Below, in pieces: positions 14,500 to 21,667 of a stretch of 39,494 bases of DNA. The translations under genes were made by a program, and so were the position numbers. Each line of letters begins with the position of its first letter. The first letter of the stretch is position 1. This DNA comes from a virus. The notes beneath the pieces were generated by a model, which saw nothing but the letters and a program-made list of their open reading frames with translations, did not search any database and had not been told where the DNA came from. The DNA lies in IMG/VR virus record IMGVR_UViG_3300023442_000008, positions 1 to 39,494 of that record, one strand, 5' to 3'.

Positions 14500-15312
14500 C
14501 TAGCCTCCCTTAATTAGCTTCACAAGCTTGTCATAGCTGGGGTCCACGATCGCGTCCGGTATATCCCAGCCTTTGGGTGCCCGGAATTTCGTCGTGTAGA
14601 CTGCGTCCGGGCCAACCCGTAAGCAGAATTCAGCGCCCCGTTCTTTGACTTCTTTCTCTATCACTTTGCCTCCAATCTTAACGCGCTTTACGCCCACCTT
14701 GGGCCGAATAAACGTCTGACAAATGTAGTCGCACGCCGGGTTTAGCCAACCCGTCACCGACGGCGTCAGCGCGCTTGCTACATACGGCATTAGCAAATCT
14801 GATGCGTCGGTTTCGACGTTAAACTCGCGCTCTTGGGCCAGAATCACAACGTGACAGTCCAAACCAAGCAGCTGTCGCAACCGCTCTTTGGTTTGCAACG
14901 CACATTGTGACCACTGATCCCTGGTTGCCATACCCCAAGACTTTTGCACTGGCAATTCTTCAAGTCCCAATATTTCTTTGAGTATCAAATCCTGCAACCC
15001 AGTCGCCGTATCAAGCACCACAGTTTTATACTTACTTTTAGAGCAAAAGTCAACAAGCTCGCCGATTTCACCGCTTTCTTCAAGCATCACAAAATCGACA
15101 CCCTTAACGTTTGAAACGCTTTTGGTGCCGTCTTCTGTTCCAATCAATAGCAGAGGCTTTGGAAACGTGCAAGCGAAGGTCGTTTTGCCGGTTCCGCTTC
15201 TACCATAAACGTTGATCTTTAAACCGGTGTCTACAGCGGAAACCGGCGCGATTCTGGCGAGAACGCCACTGGCTTTCGTGTCTGTGCGGCTTTCCTTTCT
15301 TACTTTCGGCAT
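14500..15312 (-). CDS. Sak4-like RecA-fold ATPase (phage single-strand annealing/recombination)
   Basis: A 270-residue protein of the phage nucleotide-binding (AAA_24 / Sak4) group, RecA-core ATPases that work with a phage SSB in strand annealing. Walker A is GRSGTGKTT at 37-45, with the typical LLLIGTEDGTKSV strand after it; Walker B is TVVLDTATG at 97-105; a WNPACD-like YIC region follows near 205. The start is secured by AAAGGAGGG. The neighbours are exactly those expected: an SSB-like acidic protein two genes downstream and a RecB/Cas4-type nuclease immediately upstream, making a compact recombination module. Confidence 0.82.
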   Translation of the reverse strand: MPKVRKESRTDTKASGVLARIAPVSAVDTGLKINVYGRSGTGKTTFACTFPKPLLLIGTEDGTKSVSNVKGVDFVMLEESGEIGELVDFCSKSKYKTVVLDTATGLQDLILKEILGLEELPVQKSWGMATRDQWSQCALQTKERLRQLLGLDCHVVILAQEREFNVETDASDLLMPYVASALTPSVTGWLNPACDYICQTFIRPKVGVKRVKIGGKVIEKEVKERGAEFCLRVGPDAVYTTKFRAPKGWDIPDAIVDPSYDKLVKLIKGG

Positions 15313-15336
15313 GACATTCCCTCCTTTCCTCTTACA

Positions 15337-16392
15337 CTACTCCTCAGCCAACTCCGGGAAAAGATTGTCCGTTCTTTCTAGGCCAAGCTCAGAACCGGTT
15401 TCCAAATATTCGTCGATTTCGGTCATACCGCCTTCGGCTAGGACATTATAAAAACCATAGGGCGTCCTCCAGTGTATGCCGTCGTAATTGCCGAAGTCGC
15501 CAAACGGGTCTGCATCGTAGGTGTTTTGAGCCCAATCCCACCAATTGCAGAGCTGGATAAGTATAGGAGTCAAGAACTCGCGCTTGAACCGTTCAATATC
15601 GTCCCTAGTGACTTCAACAGTCCAACGCATAAAGAAGAACTCAGCATTCTCTTTGATGAGTTCATGCAACCGGTTATAGAACTCTTCTTTCGTCTCGTTC
15701 TTGCGTTGACGGATACTATGTAACCCTCCCGCTAGAGGTCGCCTTACGACGTTATAGCGCACTCCACCGATGGGCAACTTATTGATCGGTCGTCTCGCTT
15801 GCGCTAGCCACTCGGTTAACGCAACCAAGTAAAACATCGTTTGCAAGTCAAACCGTAGCTGTTTCCTCAGTTGTTCTTCTACCACTTCGCCCTTTGTTTT
15901 GTTTTCTTGAAGGTAAACCATTCTGCTTTTCTTCTTGCCTATGATATCAACCGAGTCGAACTTACCCCTCAGTAGGACGGTTCGTTTATCTGGCAGCTGG
16001 TACGGCACACAAAAGACGAACTCTTGCAAGAGCGGCTTTCTGGCTAAAACGTCTGGGTGCTTAGACCAATAACTGATATAAACAGGAAACTGGGCCTTTA
16101 GCACGTTGTACCAGTGCAAGACTTGCTCTTGGCTTTCCTTGTACTGTCGGCACAGCTTTTTAGCGTATTCAAAAGCCGCGCTTTCCCAGTTCTCTCCCTT
16201 CGCAAGCGCCTCTTCGGCCGTGTGCCATAATTGGCCATACTGGATTCTGTGGTTAAAGGTATCGGCTGGTTTCAGTCCATACACAACCAAGAGCCTAAAC
16301 CTTTCCCGGCAACACAAAAACCTGGAAAGCAGCGAAACGGTAATTCCGTCCTTACTGGGACCCTTCCATACGGGTGACCGCCGTTTATCCAT
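15337..16392 (-). CDS. PD-(D/E)XK nuclease of the Cas4/RecB family
   Basis: A 351-residue protein, probably the phage exonuclease that makes single strands for annealing. Family marks in order: SLLSRFLCCRERFRL at 20-34, conserved His in GQLWHTAEEAL (H57), metal-binding D146 in LRGKFDSVD, the catalytic ExK of QENKTKG (E163, K165), and the helix motif DLQTMFYLVAL. Two adjacent N-terminal Cys (C27, C28) exist, but the full four-Cys iron-sulfur set of Cas4 is not evident. GGGGAGGG before the ATG fixes the start. It sits just upstream of the Sak4-like ATPase. Confidence 0.85.
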   Translation of the reverse strand: MDKRRSPVWKGPSKDGITVSLLSRFLCCRERFRLLVVYGLKPADTFNHRIQYGQLWHTAEEALAKGENWESAAFEYAKKLCRQYKESQEQVLHWYNVLKAQFPVYISYWSKHPDVLARKPLLQEFVFCVPYQLPDKRTVLLRGKFDSVDIIGKKKSRMVYLQENKTKGEVVEEQLRKQLRFDLQTMFYLVALTEWLAQARRPINKLPIGGVRYNVVRRPLAGGLHSIRQRKNETKEEFYNRLHELIKENAEFFFMRWTVEVTRDDIERFKREFLTPILIQLCNWWDWAQNTYDADPFGDFGNYDGIHWRTPYGFYNVLAEGGMTEIDEYLETGSELGLERTDNLFPELAEE

Positions 16393-16403
16393 TTTTCCCT
16401 CCC

Positions 16404-16631
16404 CTAATCGCGCCCGAAGGATCGAATCCAGTGATCAATCGAAGCCAGCTCCAGTTCAAGGTCATCCTGTCGCTCTTCAAGCGACTTTACGCGCTGACAC
16501 AGCTCCCGGTATGACTTGGCCGCGGAAATGAGTCTATGACACTCCCACCACCCAAGCGCGAAGCCAAAAGCACAACCGAGCACATTCACAACCCATCCCC
16601 AAAGCGCTGCTAAAGCGGCCAACGTAACCAT
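16404..16631 (-). CDS. Small membrane protein with C-terminal coiled coil
   Basis: A 75-residue protein with one N-terminal hydrophobic segment (ALAALWGWVVNVLGCAFGFALGWW) and a C-terminal coiled coil (CQRVKSLEERQDDLELELASID). This topology is like an inner-membrane spanin (Rz), but it is not next to lysis genes and has no overlapping outer spanin. AGAGGATAGGGAA precedes the ATG. Confidence 0.6.
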   Translation of the reverse strand: MVTLAALAALWGWVVNVLGCAFGFALGWWECHRLISAAKSYRELCQRVKSLEERQDDLELELASIDHWIRSFGRD

Positions 16632-16673
16632 TTCCCTATCCTCTTGGCATTTACCCGCGCTGACCCGATCAGT

Positions 16674-16702
16674 TTGCTACATAACTTGGGCGGAAATGTC
16701 AA
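16674..16702 (-). promoter_or_regulatory. Candidate promoter upstream of the recombination genes
   Basis: On the minus strand a perfect TTGACA (16702-16697) is followed after 17 bases by TAGCAA (16679-16674), only 3/6 to the -10 consensus. It lies in a 98-base gap before the small membrane protein gene, the only sizeable gap in this stretch. Confidence 0.35.
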
Positions 16703-16729
16703 GAGCGATGGGAACAAAAACGCGGCGCA

Positions 16730-17308
16730 CTACTGAAAGCGCCTAGGCTTGTGAGCGTCTTTGATTGCCGCATATAGGTCCGCAATTGCGCTTTGGATTG
16801 CTAACCCGCGCTGGACTACATGCATTCTGAGAATGGCGGCTGGGTGAACAACCTCGTAAAGCGGAACCTTGATTCTCTCGCGCTTAAAAAAATAGCCCAC
16901 CCACTTCTGGGCGAGGGCGCCCACACATACAACGACTCTTGGGCGGCAGATAAGCAGGAATTGCTTTAGCCTAGGCCAACAAGATCGAATGCTTTCCTCA
17001 TTGGGCTCTACCGCTTTTGTCCCGGTGTTTGGATCGACCGGTACGCAACAAACAATATTCGTTATGCAAAAAGACTCGCTTTCGTCGGCTAGGTCGTATG
17101 CGTCTGCGATTATTTGATCAAGTAGTTTGCCCGCGGGGCCGGTAAACGGTTTCCCAAGAATATCTTCGCTTAAACCAGGCGCCTCACCTATGAGCAAAAC
17201 CTTGCACGGTATTTTGCCTCTAGCCAGAACGACGTTTGCCCTATGCTCCGCTAGCGGACAACGTCGACACCGGCTCCATTTTTGCTTAAACGCTTGCCAC
17301 TTAGTCAT
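16730..17308 (-). CDS. udg: Uracil-DNA glycosylase, family 4 type (iron-sulfur)
   Basis: Removes uracil from DNA as the first step of base-excision repair. 192 residues. N-terminal cluster ligands CRRC (C14, C17) and later Cys in TNIVCCVP and SIRSCWPRL fit the four-Cys [4Fe-4S] pattern of family 4. Motif 1 is GEAPGLSEDILGKPFTGPAG from residue 41, and motif 2 is VVHPAAILR. I start at the ATG at 17308, behind GGGAGGCACAGC; a frame to 17323 adds five residues with no site. It lies between the RuvC-like and recombination genes. It argues against a fully uracil-substituted phage genome, since the enzyme would attack it. Confidence 0.9.
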   Translation of the reverse strand: MTKWQAFKQKWSRCRRCPLAEHRANVVLARGKIPCKVLLIGEAPGLSEDILGKPFTGPAGKLLDQIIADAYDLADESESFCITNIVCCVPVDPNTGTKAVEPNEESIRSCWPRLKQFLLICRPRVVVCVGALAQKWVGYFFKRERIKVPLYEVVHPAAILRMHVVQRGLAIQSAIADLYAAIKDAHKPRRFQ

Positions 17309-17342
17309 CGCTGTGCCTCCCAAGATTCGCGCACTTTTGATA

Positions 17343-17861
17343 CTAGCTGTTGGCTCTAAGCTCTTTCGCGTTTGTCAAACCGTAGTGGGCTAGCAGTATA
17401 GCATCACAAGTAGCGAGTGAAATCATGTCGGCATACGATGGGTATAACTGGCATGCGTGGTTCAACAGACGCTTCTTGTGTTGGTACTTCGTTTCTCTGC
17501 CTGATTTTCTACGCACGCCCAAAGCTTTTTGCCACACCGAAGCGGGAACATCTATGAATGGCGTGCTGGTAGCGTACAGACAAGCCTTCAAAAAGCCGTA
17601 GGTTTCTCCAAATGTGAACGTGCTCTTTACTCCTTGCTTCGGCATTGAGTGTGCGCGCTCGATGACGGCAAAGTCAGCTAACTTAGCTAACGCCTCAATT
17701 TCAGAGAGTATAGCGGCTTCCGTGTCCGGCATTTCGCAAAGCGCTTCCACTTCGAACGTGATCGATCCGTGCGGGCTCACTCTCTTAAGACATACGGCTA
17801 GCCCACCGTTTTTCCCTGGGTCGATTCCCAAGCAGCTATTGCTTACGTAAGTCAACCCCAT
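17343..17861 (-). CDS. ruvC: RuvC-like Holliday junction resolvase
   Basis: Cuts four-way junctions and branched replication intermediates before packaging. 172 residues from the ATG at 17861. RNase H-fold marks: first Asp in CLGIDPGKNGGLAV, catalytic Glu in AVIERAHSM, Thr/Phe stretch STFTFGETYG, VWQKALG, and the C-terminal acidic helix TCDAILLAHYG. Where E. coli RuvC has D138 and D141, only the second Asp is clear; the first aligns with Ala, a variation also seen in phage relatives. A GTG at 17885 would add eight residues but lacks a ribosome site, while GGGGA precedes the ATG. An AT-rich stretch upstream probably holds a promoter. Confidence 0.85.
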   Translation of the reverse strand: MGLTYVSNSCLGIDPGKNGGLAVCLKRVSPHGSITFEVEALCEMPDTEAAILSEIEALAKLADFAVIERAHSMPKQGVKSTFTFGETYGFLKACLYATSTPFIDVPASVWQKALGVRRKSGRETKYQHKKRLLNHACQLYPSYADMISLATCDAILLAHYGLTNAKELRANS

Positions 17862-17885
17862 CTGGTTTCCCCAATCAGTTATCAC

Positions 17886-17961
17886 TCTTTTTAACGGTTT
17901 TAAGTATTATTTAAGACTCTTTTAATTAATAGTAGTAACAGAGAGAGGCGCGGTTCGTCAA
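17886..17961 (-). promoter_or_regulatory. AT-rich promoter-like leader upstream of ruvC
   Basis: This short gap is strongly AT-rich compared with its surroundings. On the minus strand TTGACG (17961-17956) is followed by several overlapping -10-like strings (TACTAT, TAATAC). Spacing does not single out one promoter, so I mark the region only. Confidence 0.35.
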
Positions 17962-17973
17962 ATGGTGCGCCAG

Positions 17974-18213
17974 TTAGATGACTCTGACAGACAGCTTTGA
18001 CTCGTCTCTCACTTCGACTTTGACTTTGATTCGTCTCTTAACCGCTGCCCTGCGGACTTGGACAATCATGCTGTGTAGATGACAATCAAAGTGCTTACCT
18101 TTTTCCAGGGTAAACCTATTCCGTGAGAACCACTTATCCCACGGATACTTGGGAGGTCGTCCCATACGCTTCTCCTGGTTCCTCTTCTGGCTCCTCTTTT
18201 GTTTTGTGCGCAT
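17974..18213 (-). CDS. Small basic AT-hook-like DNA-binding protein
   Basis: A 79-residue, very basic protein. After a Lys/Arg/Gln-rich head comes MGRPPKYPWDKWF, whose GRPPK core resembles an AT-hook, then FTLEKGKHFDCHLHSMIVQVRRAAVKRRIKVKVEV, which predicts a small helix-strand unit. GGAGGGAGAAAAG before the ATG at 18213 fixes the start; the frame is open further upstream to 18492 but that part is antisense to the divergent ParB-like gene. As the first minus gene from the central divergent region it is likely expressed early and may be a nucleoid or regulatory protein. Confidence 0.65.
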   Translation of the reverse strand: MRTKQKRSQKRNQEKRMGRPPKYPWDKWFSRNRFTLEKGKHFDCHLHSMIVQVRRAAVKRRIKVKVEVRDESKLSVRVI

Positions 18214-18253
18214 CTTTTCTCCCTCCAACTTCCGGGATTTGATGGAAACACGC

Positions 18254-18282
18254 TTGACACGGACCGCCCGTGTCGTTACGTT
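18254..18282 (+). promoter_or_regulatory. Candidate promoter for the plus-strand early region
   Basis: Perfect TTGACA (18254-18259), 17-base spacer and TACGTT (18277-18282, 3/6 to consensus) lie 88 bases before the ParB-like gene, in the divergent gap. Same -35 and spacing as the promoter at 9153, which suggests a shared early promoter type with a loose -10. Confidence 0.5.
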
Positions 18283-18369
18283 ACTAGTCGAACGATAGTG
18301 AGACCGCGTTTGGTCGTCAATAGCTAAATGGGTCCGGTTTAAGGCGTTTAAGAGGAAAGGAGGAAGAAC

Positions 18370-19833
18370 ATGCCGAAGCGAACGAAGGAACAAAAGCCGA
18401 AGCGGCAAGCGAAAGGCGCGCAGAAGTCGAAGGTTCTTTACCCAACGGTGAAAGTCGAAGTCTGTGACGGCAAAAACGCTTTGACCGCTCAAAGAGCGAA
18501 AGAACTGTTGGGTTGGGAAGAGGAAACCGAAGACAAGGATTTCGGGTCGGACTACTTGCTGCGGGACGAAAACGGAATCAAAGTCCGCTGCAAGAACAAT
18601 GACCGCAATCGACCCCTCTATAAAAGCAATCTAGAAGCCTTGAAGCAGGAGCTATTGCAAGGTCGCTGGAAGCTCAACGGCGAACCTATCATCATCGGGC
18701 GGACTGGCAGAATCCTAAACGGCCAACACTCGCTAATCGCGCTAGTTTTGGCTGATCAGGTCTACCGCAAGAACGAGTTATGGAAGTCTGTCCGCCCCAA
18801 ACCGCCGGTAATGCCCAGAGTGATTGTATATGGCGTCAAAGAGGATGACGCTACCGTCAACACAATGGACACGTGCAAGAGTCGCTCACTCTTCGACGTC
18901 TTGTACCGCTCAACTTACTTTATCAAGTCCGCACCCAAGGAGAGACGGCTCTTCGCTCGTATGACAGACTATGCGGTGAGGCTTTTGTGGGCCCGTACAA
19001 GGGCTATGGAAAATCCATATGCTCCAAGACGGACCCATTCAGAAAGCCTGGATTTCATCGACAGGCACCCAAGGATTTTGAGCGCCGTTGACCACATTTA
19101 CGGGTTAGAGAAAGGGCAAAAAGCGGTTTCCCGTTTTATGTCGCCGGGTTATGCCGCTGGATTGCTCTACCTGATGGGTAGTTCGGCGTCAGAAGGCGAT
19201 TCATATTTCGGCGGAGAAAGGAAAGAGGAGGCATTGGACTGGTCCAACTGGGAAAAGGCTTGCGACTTTTGGTATCAAGTAGCCAGCGGCCAAATTGAAG
19301 CCGTCAAAGAGGCAATCGTTTCGGCTATGGAAGAAGTGGGCAGAAAGCTTACCGCCAGGGAACTTTGCACTATGTTCGTCAAGGCTTGGAACCTATTCGT
19401 TTCCGGGAAAGAATTAAAAGCTACCGCAATTAAACCTGTGTTCCAGAAAGACGAACTGGGATTGCTGCACTTGGATGAAAACCCGACTGTAGGTGGTATT
19501 GACTTGGGCGAAAAGACGAAAGAGGAGTTCCCGCCGATGGAAAGAACACCAGACCCAACGCCAGAAGAAATCAAAGAGCGCGCTGAGAAGGTCCGTAAAG
19601 AGTCACTTAGGAAAACCAGGTCAAAGAAGAAAAAGGAAATCGCTGTGGGAAATAAAGTTTGGGTTGTAGAACCGGACGCCGGAACCGAAGGTGCTTGGGC
19701 CGGAAAGCTGGTTGAGGTCTATGACGGCCCAAATGGCAAGATCGCTCGCGTTAAGGTAGCGCAAGGCTTCGCCGGCGCCGGCAAAGAGTACGAAGTTCCG
19801 TTTGAGTATCTGCAGACTGATCAGCCGGTTTAG
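18370..19833 (+). CDS. ParB/DndB-like phage protein with C-terminal SH3/KOW-like domain
   Basis: A 487-residue protein, first gene of the plus block. Residues ~60-190 match the ParB-like fold common in phages: NRPLYKSNLEALKQELLQGRWKLNGEPI, then GRILNGQHSLIALVLA (usual form DGQHRL), and later NTMDTCKSRSLFDVLY (usual form DTG..RS..DVL). In ParB proteins this fold binds or hydrolyses CTP or acts as a nuclease; in phage relatives the role is unknown, and the Arg of the QHR signature is Ser here. A helical middle is followed by a Lys/Arg-rich linker (~410-425) and a C-terminal barrel (VGNKVWVVEPDAGTEGAW...YEVPFEYL). AAAGGAGGAAGAAC gives a strong start. Basic ends suggest DNA binding. Confidence 0.7.
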   Translation: MPKRTKEQKPKRQAKGAQKSKVLYPTVKVEVCDGKNALTAQRAKELLGWEEETEDKDFGSDYLLRDENGIKVRCKNNDRNRPLYKSNLEALKQELLQGRWKLNGEPIIIGRTGRILNGQHSLIALVLADQVYRKNELWKSVRPKPPVMPRVIVYGVKEDDATVNTMDTCKSRSLFDVLYRSTYFIKSAPKERRLFARMTDYAVRLLWARTRAMENPYAPRRTHSESLDFIDRHPRILSAVDHIYGLEKGQKAVSRFMSPGYAAGLLYLMGSSASEGDSYFGGERKEEALDWSNWEKACDFWYQVASGQIEAVKEAIVSAMEEVGRKLTARELCTMFVKAWNLFVSGKELKATAIKPVFQKDELGLLHLDENPTVGGIDLGEKTKEEFPPMERTPDPTPEEIKERAEKVRKESLRKTRSKKKKEIAVGNKVWVVEPDAGTEGAWAGKLVEVYDGPNGKIARVKVAQGFAGAGKEYEVPFEYLQTDQPV

Positions 19834-19835
19834 AT

Positions 19836-19907
19836 TTAAGTTGCGTTAGGGCCCCCAGCTGCTTCAGTCAGCGGCTGGGGGCCAGTGACGTTCTTAGCGC
19901 AACTTGA
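19836..19907 (+). other. Nested inverted repeats downstream of the ParB-like gene
   Basis: An outer 10-pair stem (19836-19845 with 19898-19907, TTAAGTTGCG/CGCAACTTGA, one G-U pair) encloses an inner perfect 10-pair hairpin (19850-19859 with 19874-19883, GGCCCCCAGC/GCTGGGGGCC). No T-run follows either stem, so it is not a standard intrinsic terminator. It may protect the mRNA 3' end, act as a processing site, or be a small RNA. The rest of the gap to 20,019 contains no convincing gene. Confidence 0.55.
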
Positions 19908-20019
19908 CTAAGCGGATAGACTGGGGCGAAAACCGGTGTCGCTACTTCCGCGTTGGTTGGGCTTGGTCTTAAAGGCTGGTTCGGTGTGGCTATGGAAGCG
20001 GCTGAAAATGGTGGACTAG

Positions 20020-20262
20020 ATGCTAAGTGAGTCCGAATTGACTCGGCTGATCCTTGAATGGGGAACAAGAAGGTTCCCCGGACGGGTTCATTTCATCATA
20101 ACCAATAACAGGAAGCACACTTATGCCATTATCTTCGGGGACGAGGACAGGTGGGCCGCCGTCCATAAAGTGCTTGAGTGGGTGTATAACCGCAGGATGC
20201 GGCTGAAACCAGACGCGGCTCTATTCCTAATTCAGTGCATTTTCTCTGAGCAACCGGATTGA
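20020..20262 (+). CDS. Small hypothetical protein
   Basis: An 80-residue protein with mixed helix and strand (ESELTRLILEWGTRRF, VHFIITNNRKHTYAIIFG, WAAVHKVLEWVYNRRMRL). No family recognised. A weak GGTGGA site precedes the ATG. It begins a run of small early genes and is followed four bases later by a zinc-ribbon gene. Confidence 0.6.
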   Translation: MLSESELTRLILEWGTRRFPGRVHFIITNNRKHTYAIIFGDEDRWAAVHKVLEWVYNRRMRLKPDAALFLIQCIFSEQPD

Positions 20263-20266
20263 TGCT

Positions 20267-20545
20267 ATGACAGACGAACAGAAAAATCCGTTGTATTGCG
20301 AAATCTGCTTCAAAACGAACTCCGAATGGAACCCGGTTCAGCTGTTGTTGGTCCCTAAACGCGTTCCAGAAAGCGAAGCCGGTTCGAAGCGACGTGCCTA
20401 TAAGATGCTTTATGTGTGCAATACATGCGAGCACGGTATGTTGCAGGAACTCCTAAACGACGAAAACGGCGACCAGGGTTTCGCTTTATCGAAACGGATA
20501 GAGCAAGTTATTGCCGGATTGAGAAAGCGCTTTTCGCCGGTTTAG
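20267..20545 (+). CDS. Small zinc-ribbon hypothetical protein
   Basis: A 92-residue protein with paired Cys knuckles CEIC (residue ~11) and CNTC (~51), compatible with one zinc ribbon, then a helical tail (KRIEQVIAGLRKRF). Typical of small early phage proteins that bind host factors or nucleic acid, but no target can be named. It starts four bases after the previous gene. Confidence 0.65.
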   Translation: MTDEQKNPLYCEICFKTNSEWNPVQLLLVPKRVPESEAGSKRRAYKMLYVCNTCEHGMLQELLNDENGDQGFALSKRIEQVIAGLRKRFSPV

Positions 20546-20635
20546 GGTTTGCGGGCGGTCCTGAACGCACGCCAAGCACACTTCCAGTGAACGCAATTCC
20601 ACGTCGGAAGCGGTAGCCCGTACCACAATTCGGCC

Positions 20636-20664
20636 TTGCGTGTCCGGCCGCCGGCAGATATGAT
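20636..20664 (+). promoter_or_regulatory. Moron promoter with overlapping inverted repeat
   Basis: TTGCGT (20636-20641), 17-base spacer and TATGAT (20659-20664, 5/6) form a sigma70-type promoter. A perfect inverted repeat GTAGCAG (20666-20672) / CTGCTAC (20696-20702) straddles the predicted start near 20671 and encloses a GTCGG-AGC-CCGAC hairpin, so it could be an operator or leader structure. The preceding 20,546-20,635 shows no gene. Confidence 0.5.
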
Positions 20665-20744
20665 AGTAGCAGTAGTGGGTCGGAGCCCGACGGACCTGCT
20701 ACGTCGGTGCACGCGGTCGGGCGTGACGAAGAGGAGGCACAGTC

Positions 20745-21026
20745 ATGGAAGTGTGGGTCGAACAAGGCGAAGTCAGGGAGCTCCGGCCGGGCGAACCGTA
20801 CGTCGTCCGGCCAGCGGGTATCGCGGCGAACCCGCCTGTCCGATGGGAGGTGTTGTTCCCGCTGCGGCTCCCGGACGGTCGATACAGGCACGTCGCGGCC
20901 CGCTGGTGGTTCGACGGCCGCGCGGCTCTACTGGTCGAGGTCACGCCAGACGAAGAGCAACTGGTCTGGCGTGGCCAAAGGGAAGCGCGCAGTGGCGGGG
21001 TTCATGCCCTTCGGTTTTATGACTGA
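20745..21026 (+). CDS. GC-rich moron gene, unknown product
   Basis: A 93-residue, strand-rich protein (EVWVEQGEVRELRPGEPYVVR, WEVLFPLRLPDGRYRHVAARWWF, AALLVEVTPDEEQLVW) with no recognised family. Its DNA is about 70% GC in counted 60-base rows, against about 45% in the row just after the block. It has its own promoter, an AGGAGGCACAG ribosome site and its own intrinsic terminator, the defining layout of a moron. Genes of this kind often alter the host or exclude other phages, but nothing in this product proves a role. Other long frames over the block are by-products of high GC. Confidence 0.65.
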   Translation: MEVWVEQGEVRELRPGEPYVVRPAGIAANPPVRWEVLFPLRLPDGRYRHVAARWWFDGRAALLVEVTPDEEQLVWRGQREARSGGVHALRFYD

Positions 21027-21030
21027 GTTT

Positions 21031-21070
21031 ACCCGCGTCCGGTTTATACCGGGCGCGGGTTTTCGTTTTG
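21031..21070 (+). terminator. Intrinsic terminator of the moron
   Basis: A 12-pair stem (21031-21042 with 21049-21060: ACCCGCG-T-CCGG / CCGG-G-CGCGGGT, one G-U pair), loop TTTATA, then a T-rich tail (TTTTCGTTTT). It starts four bases after the moron stop codon. Confidence 0.85.
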
Positions 21071-21109
21071 GGTTGAATAAAAAAGAAACGACTTTAAAGG
21101 AGGTCTAAA

Positions 21110-21385
21110 ATGGAACGCAAAATCAATCTTAAACGGGCTCCCTTCAAAAGCGCGGCTCTTCAATACATTGAGAGTAACCCTGGTCAGACAAAATGGCGTG
21201 TTGTGCATTTAGGGCAGTCGGTGAGACTGCCAAACCAAACCGTCGGCTATCGGTATGCGGCGGTAAACGATTTAATCAGGGAGGGGTTGGTTGAAAACAG
21301 GGGAAGGCCCAATTTCTCGGCTCTTTATTTGACTGAGGCGGGTCAAGAGGTATTGAGGTTTTACTACGAGGAGGTGGAACAATGA
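21110..21385 (+). CDS. Winged-helix DNA-binding protein
   Basis: A 91-residue protein with a winged helix-turn-helix pattern: FKSAALQYIESNPGQTKWRVVHLGQSV, then YRYAAVNDLIREGLVENRGRPNFSALYLTEAGQEVL, where the wing and final helix resemble MarR/ArsR-like folds. AAAGGAGGT seven bases before the ATG is nearly ideal. Probably an early transcription regulator; its ATGA overlap with the next gene suggests joint expression. Confidence 0.7.
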   Translation: MERKINLKRAPFKSAALQYIESNPGQTKWRVVHLGQSVRLPNQTVGYRYAAVNDLIREGLVENRGRPNFSALYLTEAGQEVLRFYYEEVEQ

Positions 21386-21645
21386 CTCCAAAGTTTAAAA
21401 CGGTGGGAGACGCGGTTCAGCGTTTTAAACGGTGCCGGAAGGTCAAAGGGTTTATTTTGGAAGATGACTCGCCAGACTTGGATAGACTCTGCGACCACTG
21501 CGGTAGACCGCTCAAGGAAGGAAAAGGCAACCGTTGCGAGTATCGACCGAATACTAAAAGCGTTTTGTGCTTCCACTATTACTGTGCCTGGGAGGCGTTG
21601 ATGAGCCACATAATTAGGTTGGGACGAGTCGCTTACTACAAGTAA
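21382..21645 (+). CDS. Small Cys/His-rich hypothetical protein
   Basis: An 87-residue basic protein with a CDHC knuckle near residue 37 and later Cys/His (NRCEYRPN, VLCFHYYCAW) that could complete a zinc site. The start overlaps the previous gene's stop (ATGA) and has GGAGGTGGAACA before it. No family recognised. Confidence 0.65.
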   Translation: MTPKFKTVGDAVQRFKRCRKVKGFILEDDSPDLDRLCDHCGRPLKEGKGNRCEYRPNTKSVLCFHYYCAWEALMSHIIRLGRVAYYK

Positions 21646-21667
21646 ACGCTGAGAAGAGGTGTTAGGA

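Noticed and set aside
16404-16631. Rz-type spanin
   Set aside because: Topology fits, but there is no endolysin, holin or outer spanin next to it, so only a membrane protein is claimed.
19850-19883. GC-rich hairpin as an intrinsic terminator
   Set aside because: No T-run follows; the two accepted terminators in the window have clear ones.
19992-20030. 12-codon frame overlapping the start of the 80-residue early protein (possible leader peptide)
   Set aside because: Very short, with no strong ribosome site and no regulatory codon pattern.
20636-21108. Longer overlapping frames across the GC-rich moron
   Set aside because: High GC removes stop codons by chance; only the 93-residue frame has a ribosome site and sits neatly between promoter and terminator.
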